The position numbers and the translations under genes were made by a program. Under the pieces are notes generated by a model. It was given only the letters and a program-made list of their open reading frames with translations, made no database searches and was not told the DNA's origin. From the NCBI RefSeq assembly GCF_000023065.1, contig NC_012691.1, positions 1,408,501 to 1,472,500 of the forward strand: a stretch of 64,000 nt of DNA. The letters are read 5' to 3'. Of the stretch, positions 55,906 to 64,000 are shown piece after piece; positions within the stretch are counted from its first letter, which is position 1; every line of letters begins with the position of its first letter. Source of the DNA: Tolumonas auensis DSM 9187. Its GTDB lineage: Bacteria > Pseudomonadota > Gammaproteobacteria > Enterobacterales > Aeromonadaceae.

Positions 55906-55947
55906 ATGTAACAGTTACATTGTCGTGAACGTTACAAAGATGTAACG
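55906..55947. repeat. two inverted repeats built on GTTACA/TGTAAC
   Basis: ATGTAACAGTTACAT (55906-55920) is a perfect odd-centred palindrome, and CGTTACA...TGTAACG (55930-55936, 55941-55947) is a second, spaced version. Three to four copies of the same half-site in 42 bases suggest a binding region for a dimeric or tetrameric regulator between the CRP site and the operator. Confidence 0.6.
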
Positions 55948-55958
55948 CGGATCACACA

Positions 55959-55976
55959 CGCTAAAACGTTTTAGCG
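55959..55976. promoter_or_regulatory. LacI/GalR-type operator
   Basis: CGCTAAAACGTTTTAGCG is a perfect 18-bp palindrome with the central ACGT-type CpG typical of LacI/GalR-family operators (ScrR, GalR, Cra and relatives). No LacI-family gene lies in the window, so the repressor is encoded elsewhere. Confidence 0.8.
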
Positions 55977-56011
55977 GCATATTTAGCGCCATCAAACAGT
56001 CATACAACTTT

Positions 56012-56057
56012 CGCCTTGTTACATTCAGTTTCATCAAGGCGCAGGCTTATTAAGCCT
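56012..56057 (+). other. leader hairpins before the sugar-binding-protein gene
   Basis: CGCCTTG/CAAGGCG (56012-56018, 56035-56041) and the palindrome AGGCTTATTAAGCCT (56043-56057) can fold in the 5' leader, ending 54 bases before the ATG. Confidence 0.45.
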
Positions 56058-56111
56058 TAGTTACGCAGTGTTCCACTGCCAGTAAGCAGCAAATAAACAA
56101 AGGATGATCAA

Positions 56112-57377
56112 ATGAACATGAAAACTGTAAGCTTCTCTGTTCTTGCCGCATTGATTGCAGCAGCTTCTGCACAAGCGATGGCAGCGCCAGTTGAAATCAA
56201 GGTATGGCGCCATGATACGAACGAAAAAGAGATCGCCGCTTCCAAAGCTGCAGTGGAACGTTTCAATAAGAGCCAGAACGATTACAAGGTGGTGATGGAA
56301 ATGATCCCGGAAGGGGCATATACCGAAACCATCAACGCGGCCGCACTGGCTGGCAAATTACCGTGTGCGCTGGATATGGACCAGCCGGTTGTTCCTAACT
56401 TCGCCTGGGCCGGTAACCTGGTTGAACTGAATAGTCTGCTGCCTGCTGCTCAGCTGGAGCAACTGAATAACGTTGGTAAAGGCACTTACAAAGGCCAGGT
56501 TTTCTCTGTTGGTCAGTATGACGTATCCCTGAGCTTGTTCAGCCGTAAAAGCGTTCTGGAAAAACACGGTATCCGTGTTGCCACCATTGATAAGCCTTAC
56601 ACCCTGGAAGAGTTCAATCAGATCCTGGAAACGCTGAAGAAATCAGGTGAATTCCGTTATCCGTTTGATATCAACACCAGCTGGAGCGGTGAGTGGTACT
56701 CCTACGGCTTTGGTCCATTCCTGCAAAGTTTCGGTGGTGATCAGATCAATCGCGAGAACTATGTTGAATCCGATGGTGTGCTGAACGGTGAAAAAGCGAT
56801 GGCATTCGGTAACTGGATGCAGTCACTGGTTAAAAACAAGTATATCGATCGTAAACCAACTGACGATAAAGGCTTCCTGCAAGGCAAAGTGGCTATCCAC
56901 TATAACGGCTCATGGGCTGTGGGTGATATGACCACTGCCTATGGTGACGATCTGGCAATCATGCCGGTGCCTGATTTCGGTGCCGGTCCGGTTATCGGTG
57001 GTGGTTCATGGCACTGGGGTATCAGCAAAGCCTGTCCGGATAAAGCGGGCGCAGCAAAATGGCTGAGCTTCCTGTTGCAGCCGGAAGAGATTGCCGCCAT
57101 GTCGAATGCCACCAGCCTGATCCCGAATACAGCCGCTGCTGCAGCGCTGACGGAAAACTACAAGACTGGCGGTAAATGGCGTCTGTTCTACGAGTTCTCT
57201 GAAAAATACGCAAAAATGCGTCCGGAAACCCCGGCTTACCCAGTGATCACCAGCAGCTTCGAAAAAGCGATGAATGACATTCTGGATGGCGGTGATGTTC
57301 AGGATTCTCTGGATAAAGCGGTAGATGCTATTGAACGTAACATTGCCGACAACAACGGTTACGGTTTCAAAAAATAA
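56112..57377 (+). CDS. ABC sugar transporter, substrate-binding protein
   Basis: A 421-residue exported binding protein of the family-1 (MalE/UgpB-like) class. The signal peptide is MKTVSFSVLAALIAAASAQAMA with cleavage before APVEIK. A conserved DxNxS-type hinge and VKIWRHDTNEKEI, GSWHWGISKACPDKAGAAKWLSFLLQ and the C-terminal DSLDKAVDAIERN are typical. The ligand is probably sucrose or another alpha-glucoside in view of the amylosucrase-type enzyme at the end of the operon. AAGGATGATC precedes the ATG. A hairpin without a T-run follows the gene. Confidence 0.88.
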   Translation: MNMKTVSFSVLAALIAAASAQAMAAPVEIKVWRHDTNEKEIAASKAAVERFNKSQNDYKVVMEMIPEGAYTETINAAALAGKLPCALDMDQPVVPNFAWAGNLVELNSLLPAAQLEQLNNVGKGTYKGQVFSVGQYDVSLSLFSRKSVLEKHGIRVATIDKPYTLEEFNQILETLKKSGEFRYPFDINTSWSGEWYSYGFGPFLQSFGGDQINRENYVESDGVLNGEKAMAFGNWMQSLVKNKYIDRKPTDDKGFLQGKVAIHYNGSWAVGDMTTAYGDDLAIMPVPDFGAGPVIGGGSWHWGISKACPDKAGAAKWLSFLLQPEEIAAMSNATSLIPNTAAAAALTENYKTGGKWRLFYEFSEKYAKMRPETPAYPVITSSFEKAMNDILDGGDVQDSLDKAVDAIERNIADNNGYGFKK

Positions 57378-57399
57378 TTCGCAAATAAATCTGCAATCC

Positions 57400-57418
57400 G
57401 GCCCGCGCAATGCGGGCC
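57400..57418 (+). other. intercistronic hairpin in the sugar operon
   Basis: GGCCCGC-GCAAT-GCGGGCC stands between the binding-protein stop and the first permease gene, with no T-run after it. As in maltose operons, it may stabilise the upstream mRNA so that more binding protein than permease is made. Confidence 0.7.
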
Positions 57419-57444
57419 ATTCCTGATGTTCACATAGGACGTAA

Positions 57445-58566
57445 ATGATGACCGATTCAGCATTTATTCAACCTCCGCCAATTGCGCGGGCCAAAAAGAA
57501 TGACAGCCTGATGCGGCGTCAGCGGTTTTACGGCTGGCTCATGGGCAGTCCGGCATTTCTGGGATTGATCCTCTTTATTTTTGTTCCGTTTGTGATGGCA
57601 ATTGTGTTGTCATTCACGGATCAACGCTTGTTATCACCCAATCCGACTGAAGGCGTCGGGCTGCGCAACTATGATCGCTTACTGGCGGTTAGCTGGCTGA
57701 AGCAGGATGCGCAACGGGATGAACAAAACAAACTGGTATTAGATATAAAAGGTGAACCGCAGTTCGAACGTCTGCGCACCGTGTTGCGGCAGGACCCTTC
57801 CTATAAGGGTTACAGTGAACTTTCTACTGTTACGTTCAGTGATTCACGCGTCGTCGTTCTGGCGAAAGATCCGCTTTTTATTAAGTCGTTTATCAACACG
57901 ATTAAATTCGCCTTCCTGGTTATTCCGCTGCAATGCGGTGCCGCGTTATTGCTGGCATTACTGGTCAATATGGGGCTGAAGGGGACGAACTTCTTCCGGA
58001 CCGCCTATTTTGCACCGGTGGTTACCTCCATGGTTGTGGTGTCGATCGTCTGGACATTCCTCTATCACAAAGACATTGGTCTGGTGAATGAGTTCCTGCA
58101 TTCCGTCTCGTTTGGCTTGATAGACAAGATCAACTGGCTGGGGGATCCGGCCTGGTCAATGCCTGCCATCGTGATTATGTCGGCCTGGCAAGGTGCCGGT
58201 TATCAGATGCTGATCTTCCTGGCGGGTCTGCAGAATATTTCGGAAGATTTGTATGAAGCCGCTTCTCTGGATGGTGCTAACAGCTGGCAGAAATTCGTAA
58301 ACGTCACCTTACCGGGCCTGCGCAACACGACCATCTTCGTCATTATGTCGACGACGATCGCCGCATTCGGTCTGTTTACACAGGTTGATGTTATGACATC
58401 CGGCGGCCCTGCCGATTCGACGACCACTGTTATGTATCACGCGGTCCGCAAAGGCTTCCGTGAACAGGATATTGGCTATGGCGCCACGATCAGTGTGGTG
58501 TACTTCCTGGTGATTCTGGCGATTGCGCTGGGTCAGAAATACTACTTCGACAAGCGGGAGAAATAA
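57445..58566 (+). CDS. ABC sugar transporter permease 1 (MalF/AglF type)
   Basis: A 373-residue inner-membrane permease. Helix 1 (GWLMGSPAFLGLILFIFVPFVMAIVLSF) is followed by a soluble loop of about 100 residues (61-150, rich in charged residues) before the helical core, as in AglF or a short MalF P2 domain. The EAA loop that binds the ATPase is EDLYEAASLDGANSWQKF. Length and loop fit AglF-like alpha-glucoside permeases. AGGACG lies before the ATGATG start. The stop is separated from the next gene by only 2 bases. Confidence 0.88.
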   Translation: MMTDSAFIQPPPIARAKKNDSLMRRQRFYGWLMGSPAFLGLILFIFVPFVMAIVLSFTDQRLLSPNPTEGVGLRNYDRLLAVSWLKQDAQRDEQNKLVLDIKGEPQFERLRTVLRQDPSYKGYSELSTVTFSDSRVVVLAKDPLFIKSFINTIKFAFLVIPLQCGAALLLALLVNMGLKGTNFFRTAYFAPVVTSMVVVSIVWTFLYHKDIGLVNEFLHSVSFGLIDKINWLGDPAWSMPAIVIMSAWQGAGYQMLIFLAGLQNISEDLYEAASLDGANSWQKFVNVTLPGLRNTTIFVIMSTTIAAFGLFTQVDVMTSGGPADSTTTVMYHAVRKGFREQDIGYGATISVVYFLVILAIALGQKYYFDKREK

Positions 58567-58568
58567 GC

Positions 58569-59468
58569 ATGACTTCCTCATCCAATATGGTCGATCCTCG
58601 CTTTATCTACAAACGCCTGCTGACGTATGCAGTGCTGTTATTGCTGGCGTATATCTTCCTGTTCCCGCTGATTTTTATGATCATGTCATCATTCAAGCCG
58701 GAACAGCAGATTTTCACCGATCTGTTCTCTATCCGTGCCTTGTTGCCGGTCGGGGATGTTTCACTGAAGAACTACGTTTCAGTGTTTGAAAAAAGCGCCA
58801 TTGAAACCATGTTCATCAACTCGATGCTGATCACCGGTTCTACCGTTCTGCTCGGCTTGCTGGTGAACAGTCTGGCGGCATTTTCGCTGTCACGTCTGCG
58901 CTGGACTGGTCAGAACTTTGTACTGGCGGCGATCATCGCTCTGCTGATCATTCCTTTTGAAGCGATCTCTGTTCCTTTGTTGATGCTGGTGGCTCACCTG
59001 CCATGGATCGGTTGGGAAAACGGTCAGATCATTCTGGAAAACTCCTGGCTGAACAGCCTGCATGTGCAGATCCTGCCGATGGTGGCGAATGCCTTCTCTA
59101 TCTTCCTGTTCTATCAGTTCTTCCGTGATATTCCGAAAGACTTTGATGAAGCAGCCGCGATTGATGGTGCTACCCCATGGCAGATTTACTGGAAAGTGAT
59201 CGTGCCGATGTCAGGCCCTGTGTTTGCGACCGTTGCCATCCTGCAATTCCTGAATATGTGGAACCAGTATCTGTGGCCAATCATGGTGGTACAGGGTGAG
59301 GCGGCGCGTCCACTGCAACCGGGTATCCAGCAGTTCTTCGGCACCACCACGGAATGGGGCGAGATTATGGCTTACGCCAGCATGGTAACCATCCCGGTGC
59401 TGATTATGTTCCTGCTGTTCCAGAAGAAATTTGTCAGAAGTATGGCGAGTGCCGGTGTGAAAGGTTAA
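58569..59468 (+). CDS. ABC sugar transporter permease 2 (MalG/AglG type)
   Basis: A 299-residue six-helix permease that forms the heterodimer with permease 1. The EAA loop is KDFDEAAAIDGATPWQIYWKVIVP, the N-terminal helix AVLLLLAYIFLFPLIFMIMSSFKP. NQYLWPIMVVQGEAARPLQPGIQQF is the C-terminal block of the family. It follows permease 1 by 2 bases and precedes the ATPase gene by 82 bases. Confidence 0.9.
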   Translation: MTSSSNMVDPRFIYKRLLTYAVLLLLAYIFLFPLIFMIMSSFKPEQQIFTDLFSIRALLPVGDVSLKNYVSVFEKSAIETMFINSMLITGSTVLLGLLVNSLAAFSLSRLRWTGQNFVLAAIIALLIIPFEAISVPLLMLVAHLPWIGWENGQIILENSWLNSLHVQILPMVANAFSIFLFYQFFRDIPKDFDEAAAIDGATPWQIYWKVIVPMSGPVFATVAILQFLNMWNQYLWPIMVVQGEAARPLQPGIQQFFGTTTEWGEIMAYASMVTIPVLIMFLLFQKKFVRSMASAGVKG

Positions 59469-59550
59469 TCAGACGCTGTTGCGCAACGACTTTCACAAAT
59501 TACCGACATCAACAAATTGATATAGAAGATTTCAAAGAAGGATTACCAGA

Positions 59551-60678
59551 ATGGCTGATTTAAAACTGAATAAAGTCATCAAACGTTTCGGTGAGGTTCA
59601 AACCATTCATGGGGTGGATCTGGATATTAAACATGGCGAATTCGTGGTGTTTGTTGGCCCGTCCGGCTGCGGTAAATCAACACTGCTGCGCATGATTGCC
59701 GGGCTGGAAACCATCTCGGATGGTGAAGTGATCATTGATGGTCTGACGGTGAATGATGTATCCCCATCGGATCGCGGTATTGCGATGGTGTTCCAGTCAT
59801 ATGCGCTTTATCCGCATATGACCGTGAAAGAAAACATGAGCTTTGGCCTGCGTCTGGCGAAGAGACCAAAAGAAGAGATCGAACAACGTGTCGGTGAAGC
59901 CGCGCGTATTCTGAAGCTGGAACACCTGTTGGATCGTCTGCCAAAACAGCTTTCCGGTGGTCAGCGCCAGCGTGTGGCCATTGGCCGTACCATCGTGCGT
60001 AACCCGAAAGTATTCCTGTTCGATGAACCACTCTCGAACCTGGATGCGGAACTGCGTGTACAGATGCGTGTCGAGATCTCCAAACTGCATGAACAGCTGG
60101 GTAACACCATGGTGTATGTCACCCATGATCAGGTCGAAGCGATGACCATGGCTGACAAGATTGTGGTATTGCGGGATGGCCGGATCGAGCAGGTTGGGGC
60201 ACCACTGGAGCTGTATCACAATCCGGTTAATCAGTTTGTTGCCGGTTTCATCGGCTCACCACGCATGAACTTCCTGAATGCCAAAGTGCTGCAGGTGGAT
60301 GGCGTGAAAGCGTTGCTCGAACTGTCTGGCGGTGAACAATTCTCCATGACGCTGGATCGTCCGGTAGCGGTGGGTGATTTCCTGTTAATGGGTATTCGTC
60401 CGGAGCATCTCCAGCTGGATACGCCGGGCGATGTCAATATTTCACTGAAGGTTGATGTGGTAGAAGCATTGGGTGGGACAACCTTTGCCTATACCGAATA
60501 TGCCGGCGAAGATCAGGTTGTTGTGGTTGCTGATGGTAGTCACATCATTCCGCGTGGCAAAACCATTGAAGTCAGCTTCAAGCTGGATCATGTGCATCTG
60601 TTTGATACCAGCACTGCGGGCAGTCTGTTACAGCAACAGAAAGCGCCAATTGTTGCCAAAATTTTGTCTGCTGCCTGA
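59551..60678 (+). CDS. ABC sugar transporter ATPase (MalK/UgpC/MsmX type)
   Basis: A 375-residue ATPase that powers the permease pair. Walker A is GPSGCGKST, the signature [12 protein letters not shown], Walker [14 protein letters not shown]-loop [15 protein letters not shown]. The C-terminal 140 residues are the OB-type regulatory domain with MGIRPEHLQ. Such ATPases sometimes serve several sugar transporters. GAAGGATT precedes the start. It is the fourth gene of the operon, 19 bases before the GH13 gene. Confidence 0.92.
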   Translation: MADLKLNKVIKRFGEVQTIHGVDLDIKHGEFVVFVGPSGCGKSTLLRMIAGLETISDGEVIIDGLTVNDVSPSDRGIAMVFQSYALYPHMTVKENMSFGLRLAKRPKEEIEQRVGEAARILKLEHLLDRLPKQLSGGQRQRVAIGRTIVRNPKVFLFDEPLSNLDAELRVQMRVEISKLHEQLGNTMVYVTHDQVEAMTMADKIVVLRDGRIEQVGAPLELYHNPVNQFVAGFIGSPRMNFLNAKVLQVDGVKALLELSGGEQFSMTLDRPVAVGDFLLMGIRPEHLQLDTPGDVNISLKVDVVEALGGTTFAYTEYAGEDQVVVVADGSHIIPRGKTIEVSFKLDHVHLFDTSTAGSLLQQQKAPIVAKILSAA

Positions 60679-60697
60679 GTGAAGAGTGAGGTAATCA

Positions 60698-62629
60698 ATG
60701 TCAGTGAATAAGCATCAATTACTGCATGATGTAGTAAGCCTGCTGAGTAAAAAATATGCCGGTAAGGATTTATCGGAGTTTCTGGTGCGTTTCGGGGCAC
60801 AGTTTGGTGATGTTTTTGCGAAATTTGACCGCTTGTACGGTTATCGGGAAGATTTCTCCAATCGTTTTTCCGAACTGATTCTGGCGCTGGCTGAAATGCA
60901 TCTGGCCCGTGACCCTGAGTTACGGGATCTCGATCGTCAGCGCGAAGAAGACAAAGATTGGATCATGAGCCCGAACTGGGTCGCCACCATGCTGTATGTC
61001 GATCGTTTCAGTAAAAATCTGAAAGGCTTCATGCAGAAGATCGACTATCTGGAAGAACTGGGTGTGAACTATGTGCACCTGATGCCACTGCTGAAAATGC
61101 CGCAAGAGGCAAACGACGGCGGCTATGCGGTCAGTGACTATCGTACGGTGGAAAAACGTTTCGGCTCGATGGCGGATATCCGCAAAATCGCCAAAACCTT
61201 CCGTGCCAAAAACATGCTGCTGGAACTGGATCTGGTGCTGAACCACACCTCCAACGAACATGAGTGGGCGAAGAAAGCGCTGCAGGGCGAGAAAGAGTAT
61301 CAGGACATGTATTACATGTACGATGACCGCTCGATGCCGGATGCGTTCGAACAGACGCTGCCGGAAATTTTCCCGGAAAATGCACCAGGTAATTTCACCT
61401 ATCTGCCAGCCATCAATAAGTGGGTGTTCACGGTCTTTAACACCTACCAGTGGGATCTGAACTACACCAACCCGAAAGTCTTTATTGAGATGATCAAGAT
61501 CCTGCTCAATCTGGCGAATCAGGGGGTAGATGTTCTGCGTCTGGATGCTGTGGCGTTCATGTGGAAGAAACTGGGCACGCAGAGCCAGAACCTGGAAGAA
61601 GCGCACATCCTGCTGCAGCTGTTTAAGGCATGTACCAAGATTGCCGCTCCGGGCGCAATATTCAAAGCCGAAGCGATTGTTCAGCCGGTTGAGATCGTTA
61701 AATACCTCGGCGGTGGCACGGTTGACGAATGTGAGATCGCCTATAACGCTTCTTACATGGTCTATCTGTGGGACGCGATGGCAACCCAGAACAAACGCAT
61801 TCTGGAACACGGTCTGCAGAACATTCCGCGTCTGCCTAAAGGTACCACCTGGATCAACTACATCCGCTGTCACGATGACATCGGTTTAGGTTATGCCGAT
61901 CAGGACATTCTGGCTGCCGGTTACAACCCGTTTGATCATAAGCAGTTCATGATCTCTTACTATGTTGGCGAGTTTGAAGGCAGCCCGGCCAAAGGTCAGC
62001 GCTTCATGTATAACCCGAAAACCAAAGATGCCCGCATCACCGGTGCCACAGCAACACTGCTGGGGCTGGAGAAAGGACTGGAAGAGAGTAATGCAGAACT
62101 GACTGAACTGGCGGTGCGTAAAATCCTGCTGATGCACAGCGGCATCATGTCATTCGGTGGTATTCCGCTGGTTTACTATGGTGACGAGCTGGCCTGCACT
62201 AACGATTACTCGTTCCTGGAAGATCCGAGCAAACAGGATGATAACCGCTGGCTGAACCGTCCGATCATCGACTGGAAGAAGGCTGCCAAGCGAAATCAGC
62301 CGGGGACTATCGAACATCGGGTATTCAGTGCGTTAAAACAGATGATTGCACTGCGGAAGTCGATCCCTGAGTTCTATAACGAAAATGACTATCAGCTGGT
62401 TAAAAACGACAACCCGCATGTCTTTTCATTCCTGCGTACCCGCGATTGGCATAAGACACTGGTGCTGATGAATGTATCCTCCCAGCCACAGACTGTCTAT
62501 CAGACTGTTCTGGAACAAACCGGGTTTGGTCACTATGTCTATGACCAGTATCAGCAGCAGGATGTCGCACTGGAAAACGGTGCACTGACACTGGAGCCTT
62601 TCCAGTTCCTGTGGCTGAAACAGAAATGA
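60698..62629 (+). CDS. amylosucrase-family glycoside hydrolase (GH13_4)
   Basis: A 643-residue protein of the amylosucrase/sucrose-hydrolase group, close in length to Neisseria amylosucrase (636). It splits sucrose and transfers or releases glucose. The nucleophile Asp is in VDVLRLDAVAFMW, acid/base Glu in IFKAEAIVQP and the third acid in YIRCHDDIGLGY. The sucrose-specific Asp in GGYAVSDYR and Arg in DDNRWLNRP are both present, as in amylosucrase. No signal peptide, so it acts after uptake. Polymer formation versus plain hydrolysis cannot be settled. Ends before a strong terminator. Confidence 0.9.
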   Translation: MSVNKHQLLHDVVSLLSKKYAGKDLSEFLVRFGAQFGDVFAKFDRLYGYREDFSNRFSELILALAEMHLARDPELRDLDRQREEDKDWIMSPNWVATMLYVDRFSKNLKGFMQKIDYLEELGVNYVHLMPLLKMPQEANDGGYAVSDYRTVEKRFGSMADIRKIAKTFRAKNMLLELDLVLNHTSNEHEWAKKALQGEKEYQDMYYMYDDRSMPDAFEQTLPEIFPENAPGNFTYLPAINKWVFTVFNTYQWDLNYTNPKVFIEMIKILLNLANQGVDVLRLDAVAFMWKKLGTQSQNLEEAHILLQLFKACTKIAAPGAIFKAEAIVQPVEIVKYLGGGTVDECEIAYNASYMVYLWDAMATQNKRILEHGLQNIPRLPKGTTWINYIRCHDDIGLGYADQDILAAGYNPFDHKQFMISYYVGEFEGSPAKGQRFMYNPKTKDARITGATATLLGLEKGLEESNAELTELAVRKILLMHSGIMSFGGIPLVYYGDELACTNDYSFLEDPSKQDDNRWLNRPIIDWKKAAKRNQPGTIEHRVFSALKQMIALRKSIPEFYNENDYQLVKNDNPHVFSFLRTRDWHKTLVLMNVSSQPQTVYQTVLEQTGFGHYVYDQYQQQDVALENGALTLEPFQFLWLKQK

Positions 62630-62649
62630 TTCACCCCTAGTGTAATTTT

Positions 62650-62676
62650 GACCGCCCCGAAGGGCGGTCTTTTTTT
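62650..62676. terminator. terminator of the sugar operon
   Basis: GACCGCCC-CGAA-GGGCGGTC (62650-62669) followed by seven T. It overlaps the end of the leftward LuxR gene by two bases. Confidence 0.92.
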
Positions 62677-63592
62677 AACCAACAGAGACTAATTTACCTT
62701 TATTCAACTTGTTTTGATTCAAGCTGCTTTGGCGCACACTATTAATGCTTTCTACTTTCTCTGAAAGATCATTTTGGTGCACTGGCATTTCTTGTGCTTG
62801 TAGGAATACCGAGAATAATTGCGATTGTGAGTTAATCCCCAGCTTTGAATAGATGTGTTTTTTATGCGCCTTGACGGTTTCAACTGATATAGCCAGCTTT
62901 TGTGCAATGCCTTTACTGGAATAACCCCCTAACATCAAACGGCTGACATCCATCTCGCGCAACGTCAGTGAAATCCCTCTGGTATTATTGATCGACATAT
63001 CCAGATCTGCCTGCCAGTTATGCGTTTCCGCAATAGTCTGCACGGGTAATGACAGCTGTTCATAGTTGTAACGCTGACGCATTAAGGCAATCACCCATTG
63101 TTGGATCATCGCGAGTTTCGCAATTTCCTCAGGCGTAAAACGATGCGCGGCCCCCAATGACAGCGATAAGGTCCGATTCGCATCAATAGGCTGATTAAAC
63201 TGGATCTCATCTTCGACAATATTTAGTCGAAAATAGCGCTGATAGTAATCAGTAAAGAGAAAACGATCGGGTGCAACATCATCCAAACGCACTAAACCAG
63301 AAGTTATGCTGCTACGCGCGGCAATGTAAAACGGATCTAACAGATATAACCCATTCAAGTAATCCTGAAATAACGAGTCTTCACTACCATCATTGGTCGG
63401 CTGTTCGGCCAATACGACGGGCGTTTGATCTGCACTGAACAGCAATGCGACCCAGCTATCGAACTCCACATAATCACTGATCGTTTTAATTAACGAAGGC
63501 CAGAAAGATGGCCGATCAATTGCTTCGATCAATCTCGCTACTGCCTGATGCCAGGCCAGTTCATCGAATGTCCGTCCCATGTATACCCCCAT
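62675..63592 (-). CDS. LuxR-family transcriptional regulator
   Basis: A 305-residue regulator. The C-terminal LuxR helix-turn-helix is ISLTLREMDVSRLMLGGYSSKGIAQKLAISVETVKAHKKHIYSKLGI, at residues about 205-255. The N-terminal 190 residues form a putative sensory domain with no clear autoinducer-binding motifs, so it may sense something else. A basic and Gln/Asn-rich tail of 45 residues follows the HTH. Two start codons (63592 and 63580) both have G-rich sites upstream. Divergent from the nitrilase-like gene, which it probably controls. Confidence 0.85.
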   Translation of the reverse strand: MGVYMGRTFDELAWHQAVARLIEAIDRPSFWPSLIKTISDYVEFDSWVALLFSADQTPVVLAEQPTNDGSEDSLFQDYLNGLYLLDPFYIAARSSITSGLVRLDDVAPDRFLFTDYYQRYFRLNIVEDEIQFNQPIDANRTLSLSLGAAHRFTPEEIAKLAMIQQWVIALMRQRYNYEQLSLPVQTIAETHNWQADLDMSINNTRGISLTLREMDVSRLMLGGYSSKGIAQKLAISVETVKAHKKHIYSKLGINSQSQLFSVFLQAQEMPVHQNDLSEKVESINSVRQSSLNQNKLNKGKLVSVG

Positions 63593-63697
63593 TGGGTTAC
63601 CCCACTTGTGGAATTTTCAAGAACACACTCAGAGCGGATACTGAATTTAACACTGAGCACAGATGGATTTCGTGCAGTGAAAGAAGAAGGAAATGTT

Positions 63698-64000
63698 ATG
63701 CGTATCGAACTCGTTCAACTGCCTGGTCAGGAGTGCAACATCGAGGCCAATCTGGAATCAGCTCTCGCTGCTATAGCGCGTTGCTCACCAGAAACGGACT
63801 TGATTGTTTTTCCGGAAACCTATCTGACCGGTTTTCCAACCGTCGATAATATCGGGCATTTAGCACAGCCATTAGATGACACCTTATTCAGCTCCATTCA
63901 AAGGGCGTGTCAGGGAAAAAATGTCTCTGTGGCGATAGGCACTGCCGAAGCCTGTGACGGCAAGTTTTATAACACCACCTCATTGATCACCCCTGAAGGC
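63698..64000 (+). CDS. nitrilase-superfamily carbon-nitrogen hydrolase (partial, runs off the window)
   Basis: The first 101 codons are seen. The protein starts MRIELVQLPGQECNIEANL, and the first catalytic residue is the Glu in DLIVFPETYLTGFPTV, the standard glutamate of the Glu-Lys-Cys triad; Lys and Cys lie beyond the end. The family hydrolyses nitriles, amides or ureido compounds. AAGGAAA is placed before ATG 63698. Transcribed away from the LuxR regulator. Confidence 0.85.
   Translation, partial: MRIELVQLPGQECNIEANLESALAAIARCSPETDLIVFPETYLTGFPTVDNIGHLAQPLDDTLFSSIQRACQGKNVSVAIGTAEACDGKFYNTTSLITPEG

Larger units (their letters stand above)
55678..56111. promoter_or_regulatory. 434-base divergent promoter region of ROK kinase and sugar operon
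   Basis: No gene is present. It holds, in order, a CRP-like site (55882-55897), two GTTACA-type inverted repeats (55906-55947), a perfect LacI-type operator (55959-55976) and two leader hairpins (56012-56057). All lie in the half nearest the transport operon. Confidence 0.75.

Noticed and set aside
60698-62629. Trehalose synthase or plain alpha-amylase
   Set aside because: The sucrose-pocket Asp/Arg pair and the HDDIG motif fit the amylosucrase group better, and the length matches it.

Overview
The window looks like a chromosomal segment of a facultative gammaproteobacterium. The housekeeping genes (mdlAB, mepA, mscL, paeA, arfB, yaeQ, cvfB, ppsA, rmuC) are all gammaproteobacterial in type. 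From recall of gene content I lean towards Aeromonadales (Tolumonas-like), but nothing here proves a genus. No rRNA, tRNA, CRISPR array, transposase or integron integrase was seen.

Layout. 0-21 kb is mostly core. A tight leftward operon (Gfo/Idh oxidoreductase, mepA, mdlA, mdlB) is followed by mscL, two thiol-redox proteins, an atypical pyruvate-kinase-like enzyme, paeA, a tandem pair of paralogous unknown proteins and arfB. Next come an oleate hydratase with a cupin partner, two LysE-type exporters, a small exported repeat protein and assorted single genes.

21.2-27.3 kb is different in character. It is visibly A+T-rich, all genes run leftward, and they are separated by integron attC recombination sites, two of them textbook (25587-25663 and 26399-26458), one half-degenerate and one remnant. 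This is an integron gene-cassette array without an integrase in view (CALIN type). It carries an AbiGi-like protein, a NYN-LOTUS putative RNase, a two-gene unknown/FRG-domain module, a Dabb protein, a sulfurtransferase and a NUDIX hydrolase, and it ends beside a GNAT/DUF1778 toxin-antitoxin pair. This is the best place in the window to look for an undescribed (probably anti-phage) system.

27.6-41.9 kb returns to core-like genes: cvfB, two diguanylate cyclases (PAS-GAF-GGDEF and PAS-GGDEF-hemerythrin), yaeQ, an AsmA-like protein, ppsA, a flavocytochrome-like reductase and rmuC.

41.9-54.7 kb is an accessory block of small-molecule metabolism: five alpha/beta-hydrolase or carboxylesterase enzymes (four or five of them exported), an exported cupin-CMD fusion, a 14-TM MFS exporter, a LysR regulator and aldo-keto reductases. 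It shows decay, with an aldo-keto reductase that has lost its middle and a LysR remnant. Three promoters share a related motif.

54.8-62.7 kb is a sugar-uptake locus. A ROK kinase is divergent from a binding protein, two permeases, an MsmX/MalK-type ATPase and an amylosucrase-family GH13 enzyme, so sucrose or a related alpha-glucoside would be imported and split inside the cell. The 434-bp divergent promoter region holds a near-consensus CRP site and a perfect 18-bp LacI-family-type operator. The window ends with a LuxR-type regulator divergent from a truncated nitrilase-superfamily gene.
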